Assembly (NCBI RefSeq): GCF_001434135.1
Contig: NZ_AZEB01000001.1
Location: 248,001-312,000 of the forward strand
Reading direction: 5' to 3'
DNA from: Lentilactobacillus kisonensis DSM 19906 = JCM 15041
GTDB lineage: Bacteria > Bacillota > Bacilli > Lactobacillales > Lactobacillaceae
Length of the DNA stretch: 64,000 bases
The notes under the pieces were generated by a model that had not been told where the DNA came from, made no database searches, and saw nothing but the letters and a program-made list of their open reading frames with translations. Both the position numbers and the translations under genes were made by a program. Below are positions 1-8,562 of the stretch, piece by piece (positions within the stretch are counted from its first letter, which is position 1; every line of letters starts with the position of its first letter).

Positions 1-328
1 TTTTACTTAAATGAAACGTTTTGATTGCATGCCGAATCCCGATAGAGAGTGGCTTCATTGCTCGGGGAACGAATGGCAATTCATAATCGCGAACCGCTTC
101 TTGAATCCGCTTATGACTATTGTTAGAAACCACAATCACTTTAATGCCGTATTTCTTAACACTTGCTAGCCAATTGCGTAACTCATCGGAGCCAGCCTTT
201 GAATTCCATGGTACCAAAGTATTATCTAAATCGGTTAGAACACAGTTGATATTATTATCCAACAGGAATTCCGGGGAAATACTATAAATATTTTCGATCA
301 TCCACGTTGGTTTAAATCGAGACAACAT
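1..328 (-). CDS. yqeG: YqeG family HAD-IIIA phosphatase, 3' end outside window
   Basis: The minus strand opens at an ATG at 326-328, preceded by an AAGGAG Shine-Dalgarno, and stays open to the window edge (about 109 residues). The segment INCVLTDLDNTLVPWNSK near residue 30 carries the HAD motif I (DxDxT) and VIVVSNNS near residue 75 is HAD motif II. This order and spacing match the YqeG family of small HAD phosphatases, whose substrate is not firmly established. In lactobacilli the gene usually heads a yqeG-yqeH cluster, consistent with its place downstream of rplT. A terminator hairpin at 361-393 separates it from rplT, so it probably has its own promoter or depends on read-through. The C-terminus lies outside the window. 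Confidence 0.85.
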   Translation of the reverse strand, partial: MLSRFKPTWMIENIYSISPEFLLDNNINCVLTDLDNTLVPWNSKAGSDELRNWLASVKKYGIKVIVVSNNSHKRIQEAVRDYELPFVPRAMKPLSIGIRHAIKTFHLSK

Positions 329-360
329 ATGTCGCTCCTTAATAAATAGTTATTTTATTT

Positions 361-393
361 AAAAAAACTTCCACCAAAGCTATCGGTGAAAGT
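361..393 (-). terminator. Rho-independent terminator after rplT
   Basis: Read on the minus strand, ACTTTCACC and GGTGGAAGT flank a short loop, followed by seven T. It lies 17 bases past the rplT stop and ends the infC-rpmI-rplT transcript. Confidence 0.8.
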
Positions 394-409
394 CATTTTA
401 ACACATCAA

Positions 410-766
410 TTACTTGAGCGCTTCTTTAGCAGCATCAGTAAGTGCTTTGAAAGCATCTGTGTCACTAACAGCAAGGTCTGCAAGCATCTTACGGTTCATA
501 TCGATGTTAGCAAGCTTCAAGCCATGCATAAATTGGCTGTAACTAAGGTCATTAAGACGAGCAGCAGCGTTAATCCGAGCAATCCATAATTTACGGAAGT
601 TACCCTTGTTGGCACGACGGTCACGGAATGCATATACCTGTGACTTCATTACTTGATCTTTAGCTGTTTTGAATAAACGAGATTTGCCTCCTCGATATCC
701 CTTAGCTAATTTTAAAACACGCTTACGACGTGCATGTGTGACTGTTCCACCTTTTACTCGTGGCAT
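410..766 (-). CDS. rplT: 50S ribosomal protein L20
   Basis: This 118-residue basic protein begins [20 protein letters not shown], the family signature, and has the normal full length. L20 binds 23S rRNA early in large-subunit assembly. In Firmicutes it also represses its own operon by binding the leader RNA upstream of infC. The start has a clear AGGAGG Shine-Dalgarno. It is the last gene of infC-rpmI-rplT and is followed by a terminator. Confidence 0.98.
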   Translation of the reverse strand: MPRVKGGTVTHARRKRVLKLAKGYRGGKSRLFKTAKDQVMKSQVYAFRDRRANKGNFRKLWIARINAAARLNDLSYSQFMHGLKLANIDMNRKMLADLAVSDTDAFKALTDAAKEALK

Positions 767-818
767 TTTGAATTCCTCCTATATTTAAAAAGCATCATAG
801 TTGATTGTATAGTTGATT

Positions 819-1016
819 TTATAGATGTGGCAATAACTTCTTGTAAGTCTTAATGTTAGTCTTGTCCATCATACTAGTACCACGAAGTTGGCGACGTTGC
901 TTCTTTGTCTTGCCGTGGAAACGGTGACTGGTATAAGCATTAGCACTCTTAAAGCCACCGTTGGCAGTTCTCTTAAAACGTTTTGCTGCGGCACGATTTG
1001 TTTTTTGTTTAGGCAT
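819..1016 (-). CDS. rpmI: 50S ribosomal protein L35
   Basis: This 65-residue, very basic protein begins MPKQKTNRAAAKRFKRT and ends KKLLPHL, typical of L35. The start was set at the ATG at 1014-1016 because a GAGGAGG lies at the right distance upstream; a longer frame with an upstream codon would put the Shine-Dalgarno inside the gene. It sits between infC and rplT in the conserved operon. Confidence 0.97.
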   Translation of the reverse strand: MPKQKTNRAAAKRFKRTANGGFKSANAYTSHRFHGKTKKQRRQLRGTSMMDKTNIKTYKKLLPHL

Positions 1017-1051
1017 TGGTAAAATCCTCCTCAAGTATTTAACAAACTAGT

Positions 1052-1573
1052 TTATTTTTTGTCTGCGTCATTTGGCGAAAGCATTAAGAACATACTTCTA
1101 CCATCCATTTTTGGCCGCTGAGTGACAGTGGCAACATCGGATGTTTCTGCAGCCATTCGGTCAAGGACTCTTCGACCAATATCCTTATGGGTAATTGCAC
1201 GGCCTTTAAATCGAATTGAAACTCTGACTTTTTCGCCCTTTGCCAAGAACTTCTTGGCATTCTTTAGCTTAGTGTTAAAATCGTTAACATCAATCGTTGG
1301 GCTCAAACGAACTTCTTTGACACTGATGACTTTTTGTTTCTTACGGGATTCCCGTTCCTTCTTCTGTTCCTCGAAACGATACTTCCCATAATCAAGAATC
1401 TTTGCAACCGGTGGCTTTGCTTTAGGGGCAACCAAGACCAAGTCTAAATCGGCATCTTCAGCTAACTGAAGGGCTTCATTCTTTGACTTAACTCCTAGCT
1501 GATCACCATTAGCACCAATTAAACGAACCTCGCGAGCGCGGATTCCATCATTAACCATCATATCTTTTGCTAT
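1052..1573 (-). CDS. infC: Translation initiation factor IF-3, probable AUA start
   Basis: IF-3 binds the 30S subunit and proofreads start-codon and initiator-tRNA selection. The protein shows the N-domain ([13 protein letters not shown]), the lysine-rich linker and the C-domain, about 173 residues in all. No ATG lies at proper distance from the ribosome site. The GGAGG at 1583-1587 lies 9 bases before an ATA codon at 1571-1573 in frame, giving M-A-K-D-M-M-V-N, which aligns with IF-3 N-termini of relatives. The first ATG (1559-1561) is about 21 bases away. An in-frame TGA stands just upstream of the ATA. Non-AUG starts on infC are a known self-control device (AUU in E. coli and B. subtilis); AUA here is inferred from position. 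Confidence 0.93.
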   Translation of the reverse strand: MAKDMMVNDGIRAREVRLIGANGDQLGVKSKNEALQLAEDADLDLVLVAPKAKPPVAKILDYGKYRFEEQKKERESRKKQKVISVKEVRLSPTIDVNDFNTKLKNAKKFLAKGEKVRVSIRFKGRAITHKDIGRRVLDRMAAETSDVATVTQRPKMDGRSMFLMLSPNDADKK

Positions 1574-1582
1574 GGTACTTCA

Positions 1583-1745
1583 CCTCCGAAATTTTTGAAA
1601 AAGCAGAAAGAGAGCGAGCACAGAAATGCGCCCGCTCTCAATTAAAGAACTTGAATCGTCAAGTTCTTACTCGATATCATGCCCAGCAAATTCAAGATTT
1701 ACTCAGGCGAGAAGCGGGTAGCCTCTGCTTTCATTTGAACAACTA
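1583..1745 (-). promoter_or_regulatory. L20-type leader of infC-rpmI-rplT with attenuator hairpin
   Basis: About 160 bases of untranslated leader precede infC. On the minus strand, a GAGAGCGGGCGCA arm and a TGTGCTCGCTCTC arm pair with two G-U pairs and are followed by a T-rich run, an intrinsic terminator just before the Shine-Dalgarno. Upstream an AAGAACTTGA/TCAAGTTCTT stem is visible. This matches the known Firmicute arrangement in which L20 binding to the leader favours termination. The assignment to the L20-leader class comes from position and structure. Confidence 0.7.
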
Positions 1746-1749
1746 TTAA

Positions 1750-1778
1750 ATAATATCATCCAATCATCTGCATGTCAA
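1750..1778 (-). promoter_or_regulatory. Sigma-A promoter of infC operon
   Basis: Minus-strand TTGACA (1773-1778) and TATTAT (1750-1755) are separated by exactly 17 bases, which places the start of transcription near 1743 at the head of the leader. Confidence 0.85.
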
Positions 1779-1823
1779 CCATAACCGACTTACTGGTTGA
1801 CATACAAGCTGCTTAGCACAAAA

Positions 1824-3767
1824 TTATTCTTCCCGTGAATATGATGCAATGTCTTTTGATACTTCATCAATGAAACTTGGTACTGATTCGGAATTGGTAT
1901 CTTGTTCGCCATATTTACGAACGGAAACACTATTACCATTCACTTCTTCATCGCCAACAACTAACGTATAGGGAATTTTATGCGTTTGGGCATCCCGAAT
2001 TAAGTAACCCATCTTTTCACCACGGGTATCAACGGATGAACGAATCTTTAATGCCCGAAGCTGATCATTAATTTGTTTAGCATAGTCAAGATGCTTATCT
2101 TGGCTAACGGGAATAATCTTAACTTGATGTGGTGCCAACCAAGTTGGGAAAGCACCCTTATAAATTTCAGTCAAGTAAGCAACAAATCGTTCCATTGTTG
2201 AAACGAGACCACGATGAATCATAACTGGGCGATGCTGCTTACCATCTTCACCAACGTAATGAAGATCAAAACGATCAGGCAACATAAAGTCCAACTGAAT
2301 CGTTGATAGCGTTTCTTCGTTACCCAGAGCGGTCTTAGTTTGAACATCCAGCTTAGGACCATAGAAAGCAGCTTCACCTTCTGCTTCAACATAATCCAAG
2401 CCCATTTCATCCATGGCACCCTTAAGCATTGTTTGGGCCCTTGTCCACATTTCGTCGTCATCAAAGTACTTTTCAGTATTCTTTGGATCACGGTAACTTA
2501 GACGGAATGTGTAGTCATTAATATCGAAATCATGATAGACATCAACCATTAAGTTCAAAATGTTCTTGAACTCCTCTTGAATTTGATCAAGGGCAACGAA
2601 TGTATGACCATCATTCAAAGTCATTTCACGAACACGTTGAAGGCCGGACAAGGCACCAGATTTTTCGTAACGATGCATCATCCCAAGTTCAGCGATTCTA
2701 AGTGGAAGCTCACGGTATGAACGAATATGGTGGTTATAAATTTGAATATGACTCGGGCAATTCATTGGCCGTAATTCAAGTTCTTCCCCATCACCCATGT
2801 CCATTGGTGGGAACATATCCTCACGATAATGATCCCAATGTCCTGATTGCTTATAAAGATCTAAGTTGGCAAGAACTGGCGTATAAACGTGTTGGTAACC
2901 GTTGGCAACTTCCTTATCAACGATGTAACGCTCAATCGTTCTTCTGATTGTGGCACCATTTGGCATCCAGTATGGAAGACCAGCCCCAACTTTAGGGTCA
3001 ACAAAGAATAAGTCAAGTTCATTACCGATGACACGGTGGTCACGTTCATGAGCTTCCTTTCTCTTCTCAAGGTCAGCGTCCAGTTCCTTTTGTTTGTTAA
3101 ATGCTGTCGCATAGATCCGTTGCAACATTGGGTTAGATGATTTGCCTTGCCAATAAGCACCAGCTACGGACAGCAACTTAAAGATTTTAACTTTCCCAGT
3201 TGAAGGTAAAACGGCTCCTTCAGCAATTGACTTAAAGTCATCAATCTTGAAAAATTTGACCTTCCCATCAACTTCGTTTTCCTTGATTAATTCTTTTTGG
3301 TAAGGATCGTTACCGGCAACCTTAGCTGCTTCATCGGCACTTAAGAAGACAACTTCAATTGGTAAATCCTGTTTGATAATTTTGTGCATTGACTGGCTTA
3401 GGCTTTCCAATTGATCAACACTAATTTGTGTATCCGGCTTGTCAGTATCAACAAAGAAGCCATCCTCGTCAGCGGCACTCTCGCCAAAGTTAATATTGTC
3501 GAAATCACTAGCAATGGCCATCTTCAAAATTTGGGCGGCAGTTGCTCGTAAAACACTGAGACCGTCATCACTATCAGAAGTGATAATTTCAATTTTGCCA
3601 CCCTTATGTAGCGGTTCATCATTATTGACAAATTGACCATTAACCTTACCAGCAACAGCCTTTTTGCCCAAACTTACTGCGATTGATTTAGCGATTGCCT
3701 GGGCAGTAACACCATCATCAAACTGCTTAATACTACCATCTGGAAACTCAAATGAAAGTTGTGACAT
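1824..3767 (-). CDS. thrS: Threonyl-tRNA synthetase with degenerate editing site
   Basis: The enzyme charges tRNA-Thr. It has 647 residues, the usual length: TGS domain about 1-62, N2 editing domain about 65-240, class II catalytic core about 265-540 ([16 protein letters not shown] motif 1; zinc ligands in [14 protein letters not shown] and MIHRG), and anticodon-binding domain from about 545. The oddity is the editing site. The usual HxxxH is A75-T-A-A-Q79 in RATAAQIL, and the Cys/His pair of CRGxH is A182 and V186 in [11 protein letters not shown]. Flanking residues align well, so the domain is present but lacks all four canonical residues. Removal of misacylated Ser-tRNA-Thr in cis is therefore unlikely. 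A T-box leader controls the gene. Confidence 0.98.
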   Translation of the reverse strand: MSQLSFEFPDGSIKQFDDGVTAQAIAKSIAVSLGKKAVAGKVNGQFVNNDEPLHKGGKIEIITSDSDDGLSVLRATAAQILKMAIASDFDNINFGESAADEDGFFVDTDKPDTQISVDQLESLSQSMHKIIKQDLPIEVVFLSADEAAKVAGNDPYQKELIKENEVDGKVKFFKIDDFKSIAEGAVLPSTGKVKIFKLLSVAGAYWQGKSSNPMLQRIYATAFNKQKELDADLEKRKEAHERDHRVIGNELDLFFVDPKVGAGLPYWMPNGATIRRTIERYIVDKEVANGYQHVYTPVLANLDLYKQSGHWDHYREDMFPPMDMGDGEELELRPMNCPSHIQIYNHHIRSYRELPLRIAELGMMHRYEKSGALSGLQRVREMTLNDGHTFVALDQIQEEFKNILNLMVDVYHDFDINDYTFRLSYRDPKNTEKYFDDDEMWTRAQTMLKGAMDEMGLDYVEAEGEAAFYGPKLDVQTKTALGNEETLSTIQLDFMLPDRFDLHYVGEDGKQHRPVMIHRGLVSTMERFVAYLTEIYKGAFPTWLAPHQVKIIPVSQDKHLDYAKQINDQLRALKIRSSVDTRGEKMGYLIRDAQTHKIPYTLVVGDEEVNGNSVSVRKYGEQDTNSESVPSFIDEVSKDIASYSREE

Positions 3768-3800
3768 TTCTCTTACTCCTTTTTATTTTATTGGAACCAC

Positions 3801-3838
3801 AAAAAAATCCCTAATATACAATTAAGTATATTAGGGAC
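3801..3838 (-). terminator. T-box attenuator terminator of thrS
   Basis: On the minus strand CCCTAATATAC and GTATATTAGGG pair, followed by seven T. This is the terminator arm that competes with the T-box antiterminator upstream of thrS. Confidence 0.9.
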
Positions 3839-4055
3839 GCAATTAGCGCGGTTCCACCCGTATTGGATTTTTGGCCACATCAAAATAGTAAACCAAAAAG
3901 CTCTCAAGTGGTTGCTAACGGTACCAACCGGGATAGCATTCTCCGCAATCCGTCTTCAAGAAGTGGTAACAATTATCTTCTAAACAAATGGTCTTCCAGG
4001 CTAGAACCATTCTCCCTGTGATGAGAAACAATCGTCATGTCTCCTTGATTCATTG
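3801..4055 (-). promoter_or_regulatory. T-box leader of thrS
   Basis: About 250 bases of leader contain the conserved T-box GGTGGAACCGCG (minus strand, 3847-3860) just before the terminator hairpin. Uncharged tRNA-Thr is expected to pair with the bulge and stabilise the antiterminator. Two ACC (Thr) triplets are visible near 3920 and 3968; I could not decide by eye which is the specifier. Confidence 0.92.
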
Positions 4056-4061
4056 TTTATA

Positions 4062-4090
4062 AGTATAGAAGGGCTATTTTGAAAAGTCAA
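4062..4090 (-). promoter_or_regulatory. Sigma-A promoter of thrS
   Basis: Minus-strand TTGACT (4085-4090) and TATACT (4062-4067) are 17 bases apart, immediately before the T-box leader. Confidence 0.8.
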
Positions 4091-4106
4091 TTCTAAATCA
4101 AAAATA

Positions 4107-4225
4107 GTGAGCGGAACAAAGTGATTAGAAATCGGAATGTAAGTCTCCTATCGAGGAAATTCCTGAACTTGGAATTTTTTCTGAAGGTGCTTACACTCCG
4201 ATTGCTGCCTGGAGGAGCCTTCCTA
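4107..4225 (+). repeat. Hairpin repeat, copy A
   Basis: A 119-base imperfect palindrome starts GTGAGCGGA and ends near TCCTA. It belongs to the family also found at 23023-23515 and 59076-59194. The middle has TTCCtgaacttGGAA as its tip. It lies 5 bases past the dnaI stop and just before the thrS promoter. The inner stem of this copy is partly mismatched (TCGAG against CTGAA). Confidence 0.85.
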
Positions 4226-4230
4226 ACAAA

Positions 4231-5172
4231 TTATCCAGGCCGACGATTGTCACCGGTCATTTCAACCTCGCGGGATAAGAATCGGACACGCTGCATCAAC
4301 CGTTTCGCCTTAAGCGGCTCATCATCACCTCGTTGATTAATTCGAAGATGCTCTTGCTCAAGTTGATCCATCGAAAAGTTTGAGGTAAAGAATGTTGGCA
4401 ACTGCTGTTGCATCCTATACTCCAAGATCACACCGAGGACTTCATCACGAACCCAAGATGACATCGAATCAGCACCAATATCGTCAATCATAAGAACTGG
4501 TGATTTTTTAATAACATCAATTTTGTCAGCAACGCTATTAGTAGCAATCGCCGCCTTCATTTCAACGGCAAAACTTGGAAAATGAACCATCGTTGTTTGA
4601 ATATTTCGATCAGCGAGTTCATTTGCAAGAGCACCAGTTAAATATGTTTTACCCACACCGAACGGGCCATAGATATATAGTCCAGGATGAAAATGGCCTG
4701 GATCCGACTTCACCGCATTAATGAATTCGATTCCCTTGGTTAAAGCCTCAAACCGAGAAGCATCCTTATCAAACCCCTCAATTCTTGCCTGCTTAATATC
4801 CTTGGGCATCGAAATCGTCGTAATTCTGCGTGCTAAAGACTGTGATTTTTGCCTTGCAAGCGTCTGTGGTGAAGCGGTATAGGAGATATCAATTAAATGA
4901 TCATTCACTACTAATTGTGGTAAATAACCAGGCGCAAATGATTGCTTATCTTGTTTGAGCTGACGCTTAACGTTGGCATATTCATACAACTTGGAAGCCG
5001 ATCGTTCAATTGCGTTATCCGCTAGTTCATCGTGATGATCTTTAATAAACTGGGCAATTTCCGGATCGCTTTTGATATCGTTCATAATCTTATTAAAGGT
5101 TGCGCTAAAAGTGCCACCATTAAGCTTGCGGTCTTGCATCAGCTTTTTTACGTAGTCACTGACCCGTTCCAT
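4231..5172 (-). CDS. dnaI: Primosomal protein DnaI (helicase loader)
   Basis: DnaI loads the replicative helicase at origins and restart sites. The 313-residue protein has an N-terminal helical helicase-binding part (about 1-100), then an AAA+ domain with Walker A GPFGVGKTYL near residue 167 and Walker B VLMIDDIGAD near 228. It ends in a short basic tail. The start has AGGTGAG 6 bases upstream, 10 bases after the stop of dnaB, so the two are co-transcribed. The order nrdR-dnaB-dnaI is the Bacillus/Lactobacillus arrangement. Confidence 0.96.
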   Translation of the reverse strand: MERVSDYVKKLMQDRKLNGGTFSATFNKIMNDIKSDPEIAQFIKDHHDELADNAIERSASKLYEYANVKRQLKQDKQSFAPGYLPQLVVNDHLIDISYTASPQTLARQKSQSLARRITTISMPKDIKQARIEGFDKDASRFEALTKGIEFINAVKSDPGHFHPGLYIYGPFGVGKTYLTGALANELADRNIQTTMVHFPSFAVEMKAAIATNSVADKIDVIKKSPVLMIDDIGADSMSSWVRDEVLGVILEYRMQQQLPTFFTSNFSMDQLEQEHLRINQRGDDEPLKAKRLMQRVRFLSREVEMTGDNRRPG

Positions 5173-5182
5173 TGGTTCTCAC

Positions 5183-6556
5183 CTACTTTTGCTTCTTTAA
5201 TTTGTTGAGTTGCTGTTCAAGCAGCTTTTTTTGTTCTGCACTCAGTCCCTGCTTTGACTGACTACCTTGTGGCTTTTGCGGCTGCTTAGCCCAATCGGGT
5301 AACGTTTCCTTAACATTAATGCGCTTATTGGGATAACGCCGGGTTGCTTTCTTAGCCCTTTGTTTTCCCCGATTTCTCAGTGCCATGATTGCATCATTGG
5401 CATCACGAACATTTTTTTGTGACCAGTCATCGGCAATCGTTGAGATTAAGTTCTTATTAAGCGTTGAATGCTGTTCATCTACTAAAATATGATAAACCAA
5501 AATATTAATAACTTCGTTTGGAAACGTTCTTAAATTAACCAATTCCTGCAAAATCCGTTGTTCACCGCTCGTCACCAGACCGTGCTTTTGATCCTTAAGT
5601 TGCTGAAGGAACAAGGCTGGTGCGGTCGATTTACTAATTGAAATCAACTCCTCAGTAGCGGTATCAAATGACACTGTTGGCCGCTGAGCTGACTCACTAG
5701 ATGATTCTTTAGCAGGATTTTGTTCCGGCTGTCGCATTTCAAACTGTTGGGAAATAATCAGTTTCAAGCGCCGTTGGTCTAATTGATTATTACTCAAATT
5801 AGTGGCCTTTTGAATCAACTTAACCATTTCAACTTCATCAATACCGTATAACAAATGCTCTGATAAAATCAAGTCATGAGCGGCCTTAACACTGGCGTCT
5901 TCAACATATGAATTCTCAAGCATTTCTAAGGTTAAGTTAAAATCAAAATCATTGTTTTTGGGGATTAATTTTTGATTATTAACATTTGTGGTGCCGTTAT
6001 TGAGCGTCCCCTTCGTTTCGTTAACTGTCGCCGGAATATTTTTGATCAGATTACTAGGAACATCAAACACATCTAGCAATGATGCCGAAACGTTTTGTAA
6101 TTCACCTAAATCCGGAATGGGGACAACTAACCGCGACACAATTTGCTTATAGGTATTATCGCCCACTTTACCCAGTAGCATAACTGCTAATATGTCGGTC
6201 TTTAAAAAATCTCTGGCAGATAATGGCTTTTGCACAGCGTACACCAGAGAATCTGCTGGATCTTTTGTAGCAAAGGTTCCTAACAAATTGACAGCTTCTA
6301 AGATTCGGCGTTGATCACTGATCTTATCAATTCCCGTATCCAACATACTTTGAAGTTCATAATGATTATGGGCAACTAATTGATTGTGGTCATTCACACT
6401 AAAAGTCCATAACAGCCGATAGAGCGAAAGCGCATCCCGACCAATGATTGGTAAATACAGGTTATTGAGAACATTATCGTCAATCACACTGTTTGCATCA
6501 GAATTAATGACAACAAATTTTGAATCAGGAGTCAATTTGCTAAATGAATTTGCCAT
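5183..6556 (-). CDS. dnaB: Replication initiation and membrane attachment protein DnaB
   Basis: This is the Gram-positive DnaB (not the E. coli helicase), which works with DnaD and DnaI in primosome assembly. The 457 residues begin with a winged-helix region containing PIIGRDALSLYRLLW. The middle is low-complexity (Asn/Thr/Gln-rich, about 180-290), followed by the DnaB_2/DnaD-like helical domain and the basic C-terminus. The ATG follows the nrdR stop with no gap (TAG-ATG), which suggests translational coupling. Confidence 0.94.
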   Translation of the reverse strand: MANSFSKLTPDSKFVVINSDANSVIDDNVLNNLYLPIIGRDALSLYRLLWTFSVNDHNQLVAHNHYELQSMLDTGIDKISDQRRILEAVNLLGTFATKDPADSLVYAVQKPLSARDFLKTDILAVMLLGKVGDNTYKQIVSRLVVPIPDLGELQNVSASLLDVFDVPSNLIKNIPATVNETKGTLNNGTTNVNNQKLIPKNNDFDFNLTLEMLENSYVEDASVKAAHDLILSEHLLYGIDEVEMVKLIQKATNLSNNQLDQRRLKLIISQQFEMRQPEQNPAKESSSESAQRPTVSFDTATEELISISKSTAPALFLQQLKDQKHGLVTSGEQRILQELVNLRTFPNEVINILVYHILVDEQHSTLNKNLISTIADDWSQKNVRDANDAIMALRNRGKQRAKKATRRYPNKRINVKETLPDWAKQPQKPQGSQSKQGLSAEQKKLLEQQLNKLKKQK

Positions 6557-7048
6557 CTATTTTGCCCCCGGATCCGTCTTCGTGTTCTTTTTCTTATCCT
6601 TTTCCATAATTTCTTTGAGTTCTTTATAAAAAACTGACATATCTTTAAATTGCCGGTAGACACTTGCAAATCTGATATAGGCGATTTCGTCGAGATTGAC
6701 CAAGTCCTCCATCACATATTCCCCGATTTGCTGGCTTGAAACTTCATTCTCACCTAATGATCGCAGTTTATTCTCAACTCGATCAACCAGTTCAGTGATT
6801 GAATTCATTGAAACTGGCCTTTTTTCAGCAGACCGAACAATTCCCTTCATCAACTTTTCACGGTTAAATTCTTCACGGTTACCGTTTTTCTTAATGACAA
6901 GTAACGGTGTGACTTCAACCCGCTCAAAAGTCGTAAATCGGAAACCGCAGTGTTCACATTCTCTTCTTCGCCTAATAACTCGACCATCATCAGTAGGCCG
7001 ACTATCAACAACTTTGGAACCATTGTATCCACAATGAGGACATTGCAT
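6557..7048 (-). CDS. nrdR: Transcriptional repressor NrdR
   Basis: NrdR is a zinc-ribbon and ATP-cone repressor of ribonucleotide reductase genes. The 163-residue protein starts MQCPHCG; Cys pairs CPHC and CEHC form the zinc ribbon (about 3-34), followed by [18 protein letters not shown] and an ATP-cone from about 49 to 139. I chose the ATG at 7046-7048 because GAGGTG lies 6 bases upstream; an upstream GTG in frame lies inside that Shine-Dalgarno. The C-terminus is Lys-rich. The coaE stop overlaps this ribosome site. Confidence 0.96.
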   Translation of the reverse strand: MQCPHCGYNGSKVVDSRPTDDGRVIRRRRECEHCGFRFTTFERVEVTPLLVIKKNGNREEFNREKLMKGIVRSAEKRPVSMNSITELVDRVENKLRSLGENEVSSQQIGEYVMEDLVNLDEIAYIRFASVYRQFKDMSVFYKELKEIMEKDKKKNTKTDPGAK

Positions 7049-7053
7049 GGATT

Positions 7054-7653
7054 TCACCTCGTTTGATTTGTTTCAGTGGCCAACCAGTCATCCACTTGGG
7101 CATGTGTTTGGTCAATTGTACCAGAATTATAAATAATTGTATCAGCCAAATTGCGTTTTGTCTGCAGTGGCCATTGATTTTTAATCCGATCACTAGCCTG
7201 ACTAATACTAAGTTGATTACGTTCCATAAGTCGATGCAACTGGGTTACTGGATCACAATAAACCACCACCAGTTCGTCTACGATGTGTGCATAACCATTT
7301 TCAAACAGTGTTGGTGCATCCAAAACCGTCAATGGTGATTGGGTGTTTTGAATGAATTGGCGAAGAATCTCATCTCGAATAAAGGGATCGATTGTCCGGA
7401 CTAATTGCTTCAAGTAGCCCTTGTTGCTAAATACAAGTTTGCCCAACCGTTGACGGTCAATCTGACCATCTTTGGCAACGATCGAATCACCAAACACGGT
7501 CAAAATTGCTTGGTAGCCAGCCTGACCCTTCTCTTCAACTTGATGAGTAATCACGTCAGCATCAATTACTGGAATATTCTTAGTTTTTAAATAATGACTA
7601 ACCGCCGACTTACCTGTCGCAATTCCGCCGGTTAATCCAATTAATCTAGTCAT
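7054..7653 (-). CDS. coaE: Dephospho-CoA kinase
   Basis: CoaE phosphorylates dephospho-CoA in the last step of coenzyme A synthesis. The start [16 protein letters not shown] has the P-loop at residues about 9-16; [11 protein letters not shown] and TLFENGY follow. The length of 199 residues is normal. The start was placed at 7653, behind GGAG with 6-base spacing; it overlaps the mutM stop by 8 bases. The chain polA-mutM-coaE-nrdR-dnaB-dnaI is a conserved Firmicute gene order. Confidence 0.96.
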   Translation of the reverse strand: MTRLIGLTGGIATGKSAVSHYLKTKNIPVIDADVITHQVEEKGQAGYQAILTVFGDSIVAKDGQIDRQRLGKLVFSNKGYLKQLVRTIDPFIRDEILRQFIQNTQSPLTVLDAPTLFENGYAHIVDELVVVYCDPVTQLHRLMERNQLSISQASDRIKNQWPLQTKRNLADTIIYNSGTIDQTHAQVDDWLATETNQTR

Positions 7654-8488
7654 TCTTTTCTCCATGTACAACTTGACAATGAGGGCAAAAATGCGTGCCC
7701 CGTTGAGCTAATTTAATTTTAACGATCGGTGTGCCACAACGAAGGCAAGGCTCACCTTTGCGACCATACACATTCAAATGATTTTGAAACTCGCCGGCTT
7801 CCCCATAGGCATTTGAGTATGAATGAACCGTAGTTCCATGGCCAGCGATTGCTTTTTGAATTTCGGTAATAATATTATGACGTAATCGCTCGATCTCATC
7901 CGCAGTAATCAGGTTAACTGGCTGCTCGGGGTGAATTTTGCTCAACCATAATACTTCGTCAGCGTAAATATTCCCTAATCCGGCAATTTTACTCTGATCC
8001 AATAAAAATGGCTTAACCATCTTTTTGCTCTTTGCAAAGATTGTTTTCATATAGTCAATCGTTAGATCGTGATCAGTCGGTTCGGGTCCGATTGTTTTCA
8101 AGCCAGCAACCGTCATTTCCTGTCCGGTATCAACGAGGTTCATTCGGCCAAACTTACGGCTATCGTTATACCGAAGCTCACGACCATCTGTGAGGTAAAA
8201 AATGACATGCGTATGCTTACCAATGGGGACCCCGTCTGGTTCAACGTCATATTTACCTTCCATTCGCAGATGAGATACGATCGTTAGCCCACCGCTAATT
8301 CTAATTAATAGATACTTTCCTCTTCTATCAATTCTCTCAATTATCTTGTTTCTCAAAGCCTGTTCAAAATCAGCCTTGGGAAGGTTAATCATTTTTTCGT
8401 ATAAGACATCGACAGCCTTAATTTTGCTTCCAACGACCAGTTCAGTTAATCCTCGCCGAACGGTTTCTACTTCAGGTAATTCAGGCAT
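7646..8488 (-). CDS. mutM: Formamidopyrimidine-DNA glycosylase
   Basis: This DNA glycosylase/AP lyase removes 8-oxoguanine and formamidopyrimidines. The mature N-terminus must be Pro: the protein starts MPELPEVETVRRGL, with P2 as the Schiff-base nucleophile and E3 as acid. The helix-2-turn-helix (QSKIAGLGNIYADE) lies near residue 170 and the zinc finger (CLRCG...CPHCQ) is at the C-terminus. Length is 280 residues. GGAG lies 6 bases before the chosen ATG; four upstream codons were dropped because they would bury P2. Confidence 0.97.
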   Translation of the reverse strand: MPELPEVETVRRGLTELVVGSKIKAVDVLYEKMINLPKADFEQALRNKIIERIDRRGKYLLIRISGGLTIVSHLRMEGKYDVEPDGVPIGKHTHVIFYLTDGRELRYNDSRKFGRMNLVDTGQEMTVAGLKTIGPEPTDHDLTIDYMKTIFAKSKKMVKPFLLDQSKIAGLGNIYADEVLWLSKIHPEQPVNLITADEIERLRHNIITEIQKAIAGHGTTVHSYSNAYGEAGEFQNHLNVYGRKGEPCLRCGTPIVKIKLAQRGTHFCPHCQVVHGEKND

Positions 8489-8562
8489 AACACACTCCAA
8501 TTCAATCCGTTTTTACTAATAGTTTTTATTAATAATTGTAAGCTCATCAGTGTCGTATCCAA

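Noticed and set aside
1561-1571. ATG at 1559-1561 as start of infC
   Set aside because: It lies about 21 bases from the GGAGG, too far; the ATA in frame fits better.
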